Origin: Coriobacteriia bacterium
GTDB taxonomy: Bacteria > Actinomycetota > Coriobacteriia > Anaerosomatales > PALSA-660
Assembly (NCBI GenBank): GCA_025361505.1
Contig: JANYKZ010000051.1
Location: 1 to 48,429 of the forward strand
Length of the DNA stretch: 48,429 nt
Reading direction: 5' to 3'
Below, one piece after another: positions 10,599-20,811 of the stretch. Below the pieces are notes generated by a model that saw nothing but the letters and a program-made list of their open reading frames with translations, was not told where the DNA came from and did not search any database. The translations under genes were made by a program, and so were the position numbers. Position 1 is the first letter of the stretch, and the number at the start of each line of letters is the position of its first letter.

Positions 10599-11285
10599 AT
10601 GACCGAACCCGGCCACCCGCGGATACGCGTCAGCAAGAACGGCCCCTATCTCGTCGAGGGGCCGGTCCCGGTCTCGAGGCAGACCATCGTCACCGACGCC
10701 GCAGGCGAGAGCGTGGCCTGGTCGGAGACCGAGCGGGCCGAGAAGGGGAGCTGCGCGTTGTGCCGGTGCGGCGGGTCGAGCATCAAGCCGTACTGTGACG
10801 GCACCCACGCGACCATCGCCTTCGACGGGACCGAGACGGCCGATCGCACGCCGTACGCTCAGGCCGCGACGGTCGCCGACGGGCCCGTGCTCAGGCTGAT
10901 GGACCAGTTCGAACTCTGCGCCGAGGCCCGGTTCTGCTCGGCGCGCGGCAAGATCTGGAATCGGGTCGCGTCGGATGACGCGGACTCGACCGCTGTCGTG
11001 GTCGAGCAGTCCGAACTGTGCCCGAGCGGCCGGTACACCGCGGTCGACCTCGCGACGCAGCTCGCGCACGAACCCGACCTCGAGGCGTCGATCGGACTCG
11101 TGGAGGATCCGCAGGCGGGCGTGAGCGGCCCCCTGTGGGTCCGCGGCGGGGTCCAGGTGGTCTCGGCGGAGGGCGAGCCCTACGAGATCCGCAACCGGGT
11201 CACGCTGTGCCGTTGCGGCAGTTCGAAGAACAAGCCGTTCTGCGATTCGACACACGTGGACATCGGGTTCGACGCGAGCGAGTAG
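10599..11285 (+). CDS. Protein with two CDGSH iron-sulfur domains
   Basis: CRCGGSSIKPYCDGTH and CRCGSSKNKPFCDSTH motifs flanking a third Cys-containing region. Confidence 0.88.
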   Translation: MTEPGHPRIRVSKNGPYLVEGPVPVSRQTIVTDAAGESVAWSETERAEKGSCALCRCGGSSIKPYCDGTHATIAFDGTETADRTPYAQAATVADGPVLRLMDQFELCAEARFCSARGKIWNRVASDDADSTAVVVEQSELCPSGRYTAVDLATQLAHEPDLEASIGLVEDPQAGVSGPLWVRGGVQVVSAEGEPYEIRNRVTLCRCGSSKNKPFCDSTHVDIGFDASE

Positions 11286-11336
11286 ACTCCACCGGCGTGA
11301 GCGCCGCGCTGCCGACGACAAGAGAGGCCGTTCCCA

Positions 11337-11678
11337 GTGGCCAACAAGGACGAGATCGAACGGGCGCTCGACCAGGGCGCCATGGGAGAGCTGCCGCCCA
11401 ACATCCCGCCCGGGTTCCTGGGCGAGATCGGGCCGAACATGAACAAGGCCGACGACTTCCACCCGACGTTGAACGCAGGCGTCATCCAGGAGAGCACCTG
11501 GGAGACGAACTGGCTCACCATCGTGCTGCTCTACCTGCTGGTCGTCACGTCGCCGGTCGCGGTGTGGATGCTGTGGCGCGAGTCGCGGAGATCCCTGACG
11601 GTCAAGTGGGTCGTGACGCTCCTGGGCGTCATCGGCTACGCCGGGCTCTATCTGCTGTACTCGAGGCCGCACGCGTAG
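11337..11678 (+). CDS. Small membrane protein, unknown
   Basis: GTG start; two C-terminal hydrophobic segments. Confidence 0.55.
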   Translation: MANKDEIERALDQGAMGELPPNIPPGFLGEIGPNMNKADDFHPTLNAGVIQESTWETNWLTIVLLYLLVVTSPVAVWMLWRESRRSLTVKWVVTLLGVIGYAGLYLLYSRPHA

Positions 11679-11784
11679 GGCGCCGGGCCCGTCGGAGCGG
11701 GTCGTGCTGGCAGGGAGTTTGATAGTGGTGCTCGGCACGACCATACTTGGCTGAGACGATGCGGCCGTTCGGGACCCACCCGAC

Positions 11785-12981
11785 GTGGCCTTGGACCGGA
11801 AGGACCCCGTGTACCTTCACGACACCGCAGGACTCCGTGCATTGTGCGACCGCGCACGGACGCACGGACGGATCGCGATCGACACCGAGTTCATGCGCGA
11901 GAAGACCTACTGGGCCAAGTTGTGCCTGATCCAGCTTGCGGTGGGCGACGAGTGCGCGATCCTGGATCCGTTGCAGATGTCCGATCTCAGTCCGCTCGTC
12001 GAGGTGCTCGCCGACGAGAGCGTGCTCAAGGTGCTGCACGCCGGCAGCCAGGACCTCGAGATCTTCTACCGTCTCGCCGGCTTCGCGGCCTCCCCGGTCT
12101 TCGACACGCAGATCGCGGCGACGGTGGCCGGTTTCCCGTCGCAGGTCGGCTATGCGCGCCTTGTGAAAGACCTCTTCGACGTGGACATCGACAAGTCCGA
12201 CACGTTCACCGACTGGGCTCGCCGGCCGCTCACCCCCGCACAGATCGAGTACGCCCTGAACGACGTGCGCTACCTCGACGGCGCCTATCTCGAGCTGACC
12301 GCGCGCCTCGAGCGCGACGGCAGGACCGCATGGCTCGCGGGGGACCTCACGAACCTGTCGGATCCCGCGCTCTACGAGATCCGCCCCGAGGAGCAGTTCC
12401 GCCGCATCAAGCGCGCGTCGGCGCTCTCCCGCCGTCAGCTGGGGGTCATGCAGCAGGTCGCTGCCTGGCGCGAGCGCGAGGCGATGCGGCGCGACCTCCC
12501 GCGGCGCTGGGTGCTCTCGGACGAGACTCTCACCGAGGTCGCGCGACGGCGACCCGTCGACGTGGCTGCGCTCGGCGAGATCCGCGGTCTGAACGTCCGG
12601 TCGCTGGGTGACGGTGGCGCGACGCTCCTCGAGGCGGTCGTCCGCGGGGTGGCGATGCCGGAGGAGGAGCTTCCTCGCATCGACAAGAAGCCGAGGGCGA
12701 TCGTCGACGTCGAGGGCGTGGTCGAGCTCATGGGCGCGCTCGTGCGCGTGCGCGCCTCCGAGCACGGGATCGCCGTGCCCCTGCTCGCTACACGCGGCGA
12801 CCTCGAGCACCTCGCCTCGGGCGAGCGCGAAGGGAGTCCGCTGCTGTCGGGCTGGAGGCGCACGATCGTCGGTGACGACCTCGTCCTGCTCGTGGACGGC
12901 AAGCTGGCTCTCAGCGTGGCGGATGGGAAGATCGTGGTGGAGCGTCTGGGCGCGGCGGAGGGCGACGCGGCAACCTCCTAG
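11785..12981 (+). CDS. rnd: Ribonuclease D with HRDC domain
   Basis: IAIDTEFMREKTYWAKLCLIQLA (DEDD motif I), HAGSQDLEIFYRL, HRDC-like C-terminus. Confidence 0.88.
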   Translation: MALDRKDPVYLHDTAGLRALCDRARTHGRIAIDTEFMREKTYWAKLCLIQLAVGDECAILDPLQMSDLSPLVEVLADESVLKVLHAGSQDLEIFYRLAGFAASPVFDTQIAATVAGFPSQVGYARLVKDLFDVDIDKSDTFTDWARRPLTPAQIEYALNDVRYLDGAYLELTARLERDGRTAWLAGDLTNLSDPALYEIRPEEQFRRIKRASALSRRQLGVMQQVAAWREREAMRRDLPRRWVLSDETLTEVARRRPVDVAALGEIRGLNVRSLGDGGATLLEAVVRGVAMPEEELPRIDKKPRAIVDVEGVVELMGALVRVRASEHGIAVPLLATRGDLEHLASGEREGSPLLSGWRRTIVGDDLVLLVDGKLALSVADGKIVVERLGAAEGDAATS

Positions 12982-13021
12982 CGCGTTCCGGCGACGGTCG
13001 GGAAGCGGTCGGTTCGGGGTC

Positions 13022-14314
13022 ATGTCGTCGCGCCACACTGGGTCGATGCCGCACGACACCGCCATAGGCCCGCTTGCCGACAGGTCTGACCTCGAGCGCG
13101 TGCTCATCGAGCGCTTCGGGCACCTTGGGTTCCGGCCCGGACAGCGCGAGGTGGTCGAGTCCGTCATGTCGGGCCGCGACACGCTCGCGATACTTCCGAC
13201 GGGCGGCGGGAAATCGGTCACCTACCAGCTGCCGGCTGTGGCATCGGGGCGGTGCTCACTGGTCGTCTCCCCGCTGGTCGCGCTCATGCGGGACCAGGTG
13301 TCGCAGGCGCTGAGCCGCGGCCTGCGGGCGTCGTCGGTCGACTCGACGCTCGACGCGGTCGAGCGTTCGCGCCTCCTCGCAGAGGTGCGCGACGGCCGAG
13401 TCGAACTCCTGTACGCCGCTCCCGAAGCCCTGGGGCGCCTGGCGAAGGATCTGGCGGGCGCGTGCCCGTTCGGTACCTTCGCGGTCGACGAAGCCCACTG
13501 CATATCCCAGTGGGGGGCCGACTTCCGGCCCGACTATCGGGAGCTCGGCCGCGCGCGTGAGCTGTTCGCTCCATCCTCCGCGCTGCTGGCGGTCACGGCG
13601 ACCGCGACCGCGCGGGTCGAGCGGGACGTCATCACCTCGCTCGCGATGCGCGATCCGTTCGTGTTCCGCGGGTCGTTCTTCCGACCCAACCTCAGGCTCT
13701 GCGCTCTGCGAAAGGACCGGGCTCGCGACGGTCGCGACGCGGTCGCGGCGCTGCTGCGGGGCTGCCGGGAGGGCTCGGCGATCGTCTACCGCATCTCGAG
13801 GGCGGGTGCGACGTCGCTGGCGGGTTGGCTGCGCCGCCGCGGCATCCCGGCGCACGCATACCACGCCGGTCTGGACTCCGGGCATCGCGCCTTCGTGCAG
13901 GAGGAGTTCCTCTCCGGCCGCTGTCGCGTCGTCGTGGCGACGGTCGCGTTCGGCATGGGCGTGGACAAGCCCGACGTGCGCCTCGTCATACACGCCGACC
14001 TGCCCGACTCGCTCGAGTCCTACGCGCAGGAGGTCGGGCGGGCGGGGAGGGACGGGCTTCCATCGGACTGTGTGCTGCTGTTCTCGTGGTCCGACGTCCG
14101 GCGCCGTGAGGGGCTCGCGAGTGACGCTCCGCCCGAGCGGCGCGCGTTCCTGAGAGCCGCGGTACGCGAGATGTACCGGTTCGCGGCGAGCGGGGGATGC
14201 CGACAGCGGGCGCTGTGCTCCCACTTCGGGGAGAGCGTGCCCCCTCCGTGCGGCGCCTGTGACGCCTGCGGAGCCGTATCGGCGGGACGCCTGCTGGCGC
14301 GTGGGGGATGGTAG
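13022..14314 (+). CDS. recQ: RecQ family ATP-dependent DNA helicase (short form)
   Basis: FRPGQREVVESVMSGRDTLAILPTGGGKSVTYQLPA, VDEAHCISQWGADFRPDY, QEVGRAGRDG; ends with Zn-type Cys cluster CxxxALCxHFGE..PPPCGACDAC. Confidence 0.9.
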   Translation: MSSRHTGSMPHDTAIGPLADRSDLERVLIERFGHLGFRPGQREVVESVMSGRDTLAILPTGGGKSVTYQLPAVASGRCSLVVSPLVALMRDQVSQALSRGLRASSVDSTLDAVERSRLLAEVRDGRVELLYAAPEALGRLAKDLAGACPFGTFAVDEAHCISQWGADFRPDYRELGRARELFAPSSALLAVTATATARVERDVITSLAMRDPFVFRGSFFRPNLRLCALRKDRARDGRDAVAALLRGCREGSAIVYRISRAGATSLAGWLRRRGIPAHAYHAGLDSGHRAFVQEEFLSGRCRVVVATVAFGMGVDKPDVRLVIHADLPDSLESYAQEVGRAGRDGLPSDCVLLFSWSDVRRREGLASDAPPERRAFLRAAVREMYRFAASGGCRQRALCSHFGESVPPPCGACDACGAVSAGRLLARGGW

Positions 14315-14345
14315 GATTCCTTCGACCCCTCAAAGGAGACGAAGG

Positions 14346-15629
14346 ATGTCCGACGCGCCGCGCGCGCTGACCGTCACAGAGGCAATGGGCTGGGCCAAGC
14401 GGACGCTCGAGGGCGCGCCGCTGCGCGTCATCGGCGAAGTCTCCGAGGCCACCGACCGCTCCGGCTACAAGGCCGTCTACTTCACGCTGTGCGACGGCTC
14501 CTCGGTGATGTCATGCCTCATGTGGCGTGACGTCTTCGGCGCTTCGGGCGTCTCACTGCGCGAGGGGATGCTCGTCGAGGTGACGGGGACGCTCACGGTC
14601 TACGCCCCCAAGGGTCGCATGCAGTTCCAGGTGCGCACGCTGCAGGCGGCGGGAGAGGGAGCGCTGCGCATGCAGGTCGCCGCTCTCGCGCGGCGCCTCG
14701 AGGCGGAAGGCCTGATGCGGATCGAGCGACGTCGTCCGCTGCCCGAGTTCCCGGACCGGATCGCGCTCGTGACCTCGCCGCGAGGCAAAGCCGTCCACGA
14801 CGTCATCCGCACGCTCCGTCGCCGCTATCCCATCGCGGAACTGCTGATCGCCGGCGTCGCTGTGGAGGGCGCCGGCGCGGTTGGCTCGATCGTCGACGGG
14901 CTGCGGGCGGCCGGAGCCTCGCGCGCCGACGTCGTCATCCTCGCGCGCGGTGGCGGCTCCTACGAGGACCTGATGCCCTTCAACGACGAAGCGGTCGCAC
15001 GCGCGGTGGTGGCGTGTCCCGTCCCGGTCGTGACCGGCATCGGACACGAACCCGACACGTCGATCGCCGACATGGTCGCCGACCTGCGCGCCTCGACCCC
15101 GACGGCGGCTGCCGAAGCGGTCGCCCCCTCGGCTGACGAGGTCGGCGGGCGCCTCGAGGCGCAGCGCCGCCTTCTCGCTCGGGCGCTGTCCGGCAGCGTG
15201 CGAGCGGCAGAACGCCGGGTGGCGGTGCTGCGATCGCACGCGGTGTTCCGAGACCCCAAGGCGCTCACGGCCACCGCCGCCCAGCGCCTCGACGTGGCGG
15301 CATCGGGGTTGCCCCGCGCGCTGCCCGGCCGGTTGTCCCGTGACCGCGTCCGACTCGATGCTGCCGCGGTGCGGTTGACGGGCTCAGCGTCCCGCTCGCT
15401 GGAGCGCTTCGGAGCGGAGCTGCGCCTGGCCGCGTCGCGGCTCGAGGACCTCTCGCCGCTCGGTATCCTGGCCCGTGGCTACGCCGTATGCTACGCCGAG
15501 GACGGCGCCGTGGTGCGCTCCTCGAACACGCTCGACCCGGGGGACCGCGTGCTGGTCCGCCTGCATCGCGGGGCCGCGGGATGCCTCGTCGAATCCGTCC
15601 GCAACGAAGGGAACGGCACCGATGCCTGA
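14346..15629 (+). CDS. xseA: Exodeoxyribonuclease VII large subunit
   Basis: ARGGGSYEDLMPFNDEAVARAV, GHEPDTSIADMVADLRASTPTAAAE. Confidence 0.95.
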   Translation: MSDAPRALTVTEAMGWAKRTLEGAPLRVIGEVSEATDRSGYKAVYFTLCDGSSVMSCLMWRDVFGASGVSLREGMLVEVTGTLTVYAPKGRMQFQVRTLQAAGEGALRMQVAALARRLEAEGLMRIERRRPLPEFPDRIALVTSPRGKAVHDVIRTLRRRYPIAELLIAGVAVEGAGAVGSIVDGLRAAGASRADVVILARGGGSYEDLMPFNDEAVARAVVACPVPVVTGIGHEPDTSIADMVADLRASTPTAAAEAVAPSADEVGGRLEAQRRLLARALSGSVRAAERRVAVLRSHAVFRDPKALTATAAQRLDVAASGLPRALPGRLSRDRVRLDAAAVRLTGSASRSLERFGAELRLAASRLEDLSPLGILARGYAVCYAEDGAVVRSSNTLDPGDRVLVRLHRGAAGCLVESVRNEGNGTDA

Positions 15630-15858
15630 GACGCCCGTCGCACCCGAGGAAATGCGCTTCTCTGACGCGCTCGCCGAGCTCGAGACCATCGTCTCGGAGC
15701 TGGAGAGCGGTCAGCTGGAGCTGGAGGACAGCATCGCGCGCTACGAACGTGGCGTCGCGCTCTTGCGCGCGTGCCAAGCGCAACTGGCGGAAGCGGAGCA
15801 GCGCGTGACCATGCTGATGGGGGAGCTGGAGTCCGACGACACGTCCGACGACGCGTAG
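15622..15858 (+). CDS. xseB: Exodeoxyribonuclease VII small subunit
   Basis: FSDALAELETIVSELESGQLELEDSIARYERGVALLRACQAQLAEAEQRV; overlaps xseA. Confidence 0.93.
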   Translation: MPETPVAPEEMRFSDALAELETIVSELESGQLELEDSIARYERGVALLRACQAQLAEAEQRVTMLMGELESDDTSDDA

Positions 15859-15928
15859 GGAGCCGTCTCCCCGCTACCGAACCGCTCAGACGAGGAGCGG
15901 TCATCCGGATCAGACGAAGGAGCAGCCC

Positions 15929-16276
15929 GTGACCGAGTGCGTCTTCTGCATGATCGCGAACGGCACGATCCCCGCAACGATCGTCTGGGAGGACGAGCAC
16001 GTCGTCGCCTTCAGGGACCTCCACCCGCAGGCTCCCGTGCACGTCCTCATCATCCCGCGCCGGCACTACAGCGGGATGGAGGACGAAGTTCCCGCCGAGG
16101 CACACGCCGCACTGTGCGCTGCCGCTCCCGCGGTCGCGCGCGCGACGGGAGTGGCCGAGAGCGGGTACCGGCTCATCGTGAACACCGGTCCGGACGCCGG
16201 GCAGACCGTCGCGCACCTGCACGTGCATCTGCTCGGGGGCGCGCCGATGTCGGAGGGGATGGTGACGCTCGCATGA
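15929..16276 (+). CDS. HIT family protein
   Basis: CVFCMIANGTIPATIVWEDEHVVAFRDLHPQAPVHVLIIPRRH and HLHVHLLGG. Confidence 0.95.
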   Translation: MTECVFCMIANGTIPATIVWEDEHVVAFRDLHPQAPVHVLIIPRRHYSGMEDEVPAEAHAALCAAAPAVARATGVAESGYRLIVNTGPDAGQTVAHLHVHLLGGAPMSEGMVTLA

Positions 16277-17127
16277 GCGGCGCGAAGCTGGTGGCGGTGG
16301 TCACCGACTCGACCGCGGACATCCCGGCCGAGTTGGCCCGTACGGAGGGCATAACCGTGGTGCCGCTGATCACGACGTTCCCCGACGGCGCAAGCTTCCA
16401 CGACGGCGATCTGTCGCAGGCCGAGTTCTTCGAGAGGATGGGCCGCGCGAAGGCCCTTCCGACGACGAGTCAGCCGGCCGTCGGCGACTTCGCCGCGGTG
16501 TACGAGCGGTTGCTCGAGGAGCACGCGCACGTGGTGTCGATCCACATCTCCAACAAACTGTCGGGAACGATCGAGGCCGCGCGGCAGGCCGCGGAGCGCT
16601 TCGGCGAGCGCGTGCACGTCTTCGACAGCCTCAACCTCTCGACCGCACTGGGCTGGCAGGTCATCGACGCGGCACGCGCCGCCGAACGGGGGGCGGGGCC
16701 GGCCGAGATACTGGAGGCCGCCGCTCGCCTTCGGCCGCGTGTGCGCCACATCGTCGGCCTGGACAAGCTCGACAACCTCGCGAGGGGCGGCCGGATCGGT
16801 GCCGTCTCGGCGTTCCTGGGCGGCCTCCTGGACCTGAAGGTGCTGTTGACCGTCGACGCCGAGGGCGCGTTCAGGCCGGTCACCCGGGCGCGTGGTCACA
16901 AGAGCGCGATGCGCGAGACGCTCGACTTCGTCCGGCGCGAGATGGCGGGCGCGACCAAAGGCAGGTTCATGGTCGCCCACGCGCTGTCACCGGAGACGGC
17001 GGCCTACCTGCGCGACGCGATCGTCGAGGCCTTCGAGGTGACGGAGCTGTTCATGGTGGAGACCGGCGTCGTGATAGCGACCCACACGGGCACCGGGTGG
17101 GGGATCGGGTTCATCCCGGGCGACTGA
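16273..17127 (+). CDS. DegV family protein
   Basis: VVTDSTADIPAELARTEGITVVPL; ATG overlaps the HIT gene stop. Confidence 0.92.
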   Translation: MSGAKLVAVVTDSTADIPAELARTEGITVVPLITTFPDGASFHDGDLSQAEFFERMGRAKALPTTSQPAVGDFAAVYERLLEEHAHVVSIHISNKLSGTIEAARQAAERFGERVHVFDSLNLSTALGWQVIDAARAAERGAGPAEILEAAARLRPRVRHIVGLDKLDNLARGGRIGAVSAFLGGLLDLKVLLTVDAEGAFRPVTRARGHKSAMRETLDFVRREMAGATKGRFMVAHALSPETAAYLRDAIVEAFEVTELFMVETGVVIATHTGTGWGIGFIPGD

Positions 17128-17179
17128 CCCGGGGTCCAGGCATCCGTGGAGGCCGCTCGATCGGGCCCCGGACACGGAG

Positions 17180-17203
17180 AAGCCCGGCCTTCGGGCCGGG
17201 CTT
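17180..17203 (+). terminator. Intrinsic terminator after the degV gene
   Basis: AAGCCCGGCC-TTCG-GGCCGGGCTT perfect hairpin. Confidence 0.85.
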
Positions 17204-17607
17204 CCCACATTCCTTCCCCAATTACCCCTGAGTCTCGGCGGTATCGCTCCTGCGAACCGCAGGACATGGATCTGTGCTCGGGTGCCGGCCTCTGCAACTA
17301 CGATCCGTGCCCATCTCGCCGTTCCCGGTATCGACCGGGAGCGGACCTGAGGGAAGGGAAACCTGTGAACACATCGGACTGTAGCGCGCCGGAGCGCGCC
17401 ATGCAACAGGCGTTGCGCGGTTTCGCTGCCGTTGACCGACGCGTGAGCGCCGTCCGCCCCCGCCGCGCGGGACAGCGCGCGGGCCGACCGCCAATCATGT
17501 GACTGCGGCACGGCGCGGCGGTGCGGGTAGACCGTCCCCCTCGCGGAGCCGCAAGGACGGGCCACAGGAGCCGACAAGCCGATCCGATCGAGGGAGGCGA
17601 CCAACCG

Positions 17608-19590
17608 ATGGCTGACTCAATCGAGTCGATGCAGCACGATGGTCTGACGATCACGCCGCCGGAGTTCGTGCGGGACCGCGCCTACATCAAGTCGCGCGAG
17701 GAGTACGAGGCCATGTACAACCGGTCCATCGAGGACCCGGAGGGCTTCTGGGCCGAGCAGGCCGACGAGTTCCTGTACTGGCACAAGAAGTGGGACTCCG
17801 TCCTGGAGTACGACTTCGACAAGCCGAAGATCGAGTGGTTCAAGGGCGGCAAGACCAACGTCGCCTACAACTGCGTCGACCGCCACCTCGAGACCTGGCG
17901 CCGCAACAAGGCCGCTCTCATCTGGGAGTCGGACGAGGGACGCACGAAGGTCTACACATATCAGTCGCTCTACTACAAGGTGTGCCGCTTCGCCAACGTG
18001 CTCAAGAAGCACGGCATCCGCAAGGGCGACCGCGTCGCGATCTACCTGCCCATGATCCCGGAGCTCCCGGTCGTCATGCTCGCCTGCGCCCGGATCGGCG
18101 CCATCCACTCCGTCGTCTTCGGCGGATTCTCCGCGGCCGCGCTGCGCGACCGCATCCAGGACTGCGGCGCGAAGATGCTGATCACCGCCGACGAGGGCAT
18201 CCGTGGCGGACGCGTGATCCCGCTCAAGGCCGACTCCGACTCGGCCCTGTACGAGTGCCCGACCGTCGAGTCGTGCATCGTCGTGTCGCGGGCCCGGGCC
18301 CGCGTCGACATGGAGCCGGGCCGCGACTTCTGGTACCACGAGGAGGTCCGTGCCGACGGCATCCGCAACCACTGCGAGATCGAGTGGATGGACTCCGAGG
18401 ACCCGCTGTTCATCCTCTACACGTCCGGGTCGACCGGCAAGCCCAAGGGCGTTCTGCACACCACTGCGGGCTACCTGCTCTACGCGGCCATCACGTTCAA
18501 GTACAACTTCGACTACCACGACGAGGACGTGTTCTTCTGCACGGCCGACATCGGGTGGGTCACGGGGCACAGCTACGTCGTCTACGGTCCGCTGTGCGTC
18601 GGGGCCACCTCGCTCATGTTCGAGGGCACGCCCGCCTATCCGCACCCCGGGCGGTTCTGGGAGGTCATCGAGAAGCACGGGGTCAACCAGTTCTACACCG
18701 CGCCGACGGCCATCCGCGCCATCATGAAGTCCGGAGACGAGTGGCCGAAGAAGTTCGACCTCTCCACGCTGCGCGTTCTGGGTACCGTCGGCGAGCCGAT
18801 CAACCCCGAGGCGTGGCGCTGGTACTACGAGGTCATCGGCGGAAGCCGGATCCCGATCGTGGACACCTACTGGCAGACCGAGACGGGCGGACACGTGATC
18901 ACCAACCAGCCCGGCTGGACGCCCATGAAGCCCGGTTCCGCGACGTACCCGTTCTTCGGGATCAAGCCCATCATCCTCAACGAGGACCACAGCGAGACGC
19001 CTGTGAACTCCGGCGGCCGCCTGTGTATCGAGAAGCCGTGGCCGGGGATGATGCGCGGCACGTGGGGCGACCCCGAGAACACCCTGATGAAGAACGTCTA
19101 CTTCTCGACCTTCCCCGGCAGGTACTTCACTGGTGACGGCGCCAGGGTGGACCAGGACGGTTCCTACTGGCTGCTCGGCCGCGTGGATGACGTCATCAAC
19201 GTATCCGGACACCGCATGGGGACCGCCGAGGTCGAATCCGCGCTGGTCAGCCACCCCCTCGTCGCCGAGGCGGCCGTCGTCGGATTCCCGCACGACATCA
19301 AGGGCGAGGGGATCTACGCCTACGTGATCCTGAAGACGGGCGTCGATGTACCCAAGAACCTCGAGAGCATCCTGGCGGGGCACGTCCGGGATCAGATCGG
19401 GCCGATCGCGAAGCCCGACAGGATCCAGATCGTCCCCGAGCTCCCGAAGACGCGCTCCGGCAAGATCATGCGCCGCATCCTGCGAAAGGTGGCGGCAGGG
19501 GAGCGCGACATGGACGGCTTCGGCGACATCTCGACCCTCGCGGATCCGTCGATCGTCAAGATCATCGTCGAGGGCGCCGACGCGAGGTAG
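17608..19590 (+). CDS. acs: Acetyl-CoA synthetase
   Basis: [40 protein letters not shown]. Confidence 0.95.
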   Translation: MADSIESMQHDGLTITPPEFVRDRAYIKSREEYEAMYNRSIEDPEGFWAEQADEFLYWHKKWDSVLEYDFDKPKIEWFKGGKTNVAYNCVDRHLETWRRNKAALIWESDEGRTKVYTYQSLYYKVCRFANVLKKHGIRKGDRVAIYLPMIPELPVVMLACARIGAIHSVVFGGFSAAALRDRIQDCGAKMLITADEGIRGGRVIPLKADSDSALYECPTVESCIVVSRARARVDMEPGRDFWYHEEVRADGIRNHCEIEWMDSEDPLFILYTSGSTGKPKGVLHTTAGYLLYAAITFKYNFDYHDEDVFFCTADIGWVTGHSYVVYGPLCVGATSLMFEGTPAYPHPGRFWEVIEKHGVNQFYTAPTAIRAIMKSGDEWPKKFDLSTLRVLGTVGEPINPEAWRWYYEVIGGSRIPIVDTYWQTETGGHVITNQPGWTPMKPGSATYPFFGIKPIILNEDHSETPVNSGGRLCIEKPWPGMMRGTWGDPENTLMKNVYFSTFPGRYFTGDGARVDQDGSYWLLGRVDDVINVSGHRMGTAEVESALVSHPLVAEAAVVGFPHDIKGEGIYAYVILKTGVDVPKNLESILAGHVRDQIGPIAKPDRIQIVPELPKTRSGKIMRRILRKVAAGERDMDGFGDISTLADPSIVKIIVEGADAR

Positions 19591-19604
19591 TTCCGACGAC
19601 TCTC

Positions 19605-19643
19605 AAGGCGGCCGCGTCCCGTTCCACGGGGCGCGGCCGCCTC
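19605..19643 (+). terminator. Intrinsic terminator after acs
   Basis: AGGCGGCCGCG...CGCGGCCGCCT hairpin. Confidence 0.75.
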
Positions 19644-19731
19644 GCGTCGGGGAGGCGGGAGATGCAAAGCCTCTGGTAGACTGAGCACTCGCGATATCAC
19701 CCGTGGTCGAGCCCGGAAGGACCCTCAACGC

Positions 19732-20802
19732 ATGCCCTACGACGACACGTTCCTTCGCGCCTGCCGGCGCCAGCCCACCGAGTACACCCCGATGTGGATG
19801 ATGCGTCAGGCCGGGCGCTATATGCCCGAGTACCGCGCCATCCGGGAGAAGCACGGGTTCCTCGAGATGTGCCGTACGCCGGAGCTGGCGGTCGAGGTCA
19901 GCATGCAGCCCGTCGACCTCGTCGGCGTAGACGCGGCGATCATGTTCTCCGACATCCTGGTCTCCTTCCCGGGGATGGGTCTCGACCTCGAGTTCGCGAA
20001 GGGCGAGGGTCCGGTCATCCACAACCCCATCCGCACGGCGGCCGACGTGGCGAAGCTGCGGGTCGCGGATCCGCACGAGCACACGGGCTTCGTGATGGAG
20101 ACCATCAAGATCCTGCGTCACGAGCTAGAGGACAAGGTGCCGCTGATCGGTTTCGCAGGCGCGCCGTTCACGCTCGCGAGTTACGCGATCGAGGGCCACG
20201 GGACGCGCGACTACGAGAACTGCAAGGCGCTCATGTGGAGCGATCCGGTCGCGTGGGACTCGCTGCTCGACAAATTCGGCGACACGACGATCGCCTACCT
20301 CAACGCCCAGATCGACGCGGGTGCTCAGGTCATCCAGTTGTTCGACAGCTGGGTCGGCTACGTCGCGCCGCGCGACTACGAGCGCAGCGTCCTGCCGCAC
20401 ACGAAGCGCGTGATCGACGAGGTCACCGCGCATGGCCGCGAGGTCGTCGAGGGCGGCGTGCCGCTCATCCACTTCGCCAACGGTGCGACCTCGATGCTCG
20501 ACCTCGTGCAGCGGGCGGGCGGCGACGTCGTCGGCGTCGACTGGAGGCTGGACATGGGCCGCGCGGTCGAGCAGATCGACGAGAGGTTCGGCATCCAGGG
20601 CAACATCGACCCGGTCGCCTTGTTCGCACCCGACGACGAACTCGAGCGCATGGTCGTTGAGATCCTTGAGAAGGTCGGGACGAGACCGGGACACATCTTC
20701 AACCTCGGCCACGGCATCCACAAGACGAGCGATCCCGAGAAGGCGCGCGCCATGCTCCGATTCGTCCACGAGCACTCCCGTCGCATCCGTTCAGAGAGCT
20801 GA
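19732..20802 (+). CDS. hemE: Uroporphyrinogen decarboxylase
   Basis: MWMMRQAGRYMPEYRAIR, GFAGAPFTLASYAIEG. Confidence 0.95.
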   Translation: MPYDDTFLRACRRQPTEYTPMWMMRQAGRYMPEYRAIREKHGFLEMCRTPELAVEVSMQPVDLVGVDAAIMFSDILVSFPGMGLDLEFAKGEGPVIHNPIRTAADVAKLRVADPHEHTGFVMETIKILRHELEDKVPLIGFAGAPFTLASYAIEGHGTRDYENCKALMWSDPVAWDSLLDKFGDTTIAYLNAQIDAGAQVIQLFDSWVGYVAPRDYERSVLPHTKRVIDEVTAHGREVVEGGVPLIHFANGATSMLDLVQRAGGDVVGVDWRLDMGRAVEQIDERFGIQGNIDPVALFAPDDELERMVVEILEKVGTRPGHIFNLGHGIHKTSDPEKARAMLRFVHEHSRRIRSES

Positions 20803-20811
20803 GGCGCGGTC

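Noticed and set aside
11749-11762. CTGAGA-containing stretch upstream of rnd as a TPP riboswitch
   Set aside because: Lacks the other conserved TPP helices and boxes
17204-17607. Named riboswitch or housekeeping RNA (c-di-GMP, cobalamin, 6S, SRP, RNase P) upstream of acs
   Set aside because: No diagnostic conserved sequence blocks found by eye, so only a generic structured leader is claimed
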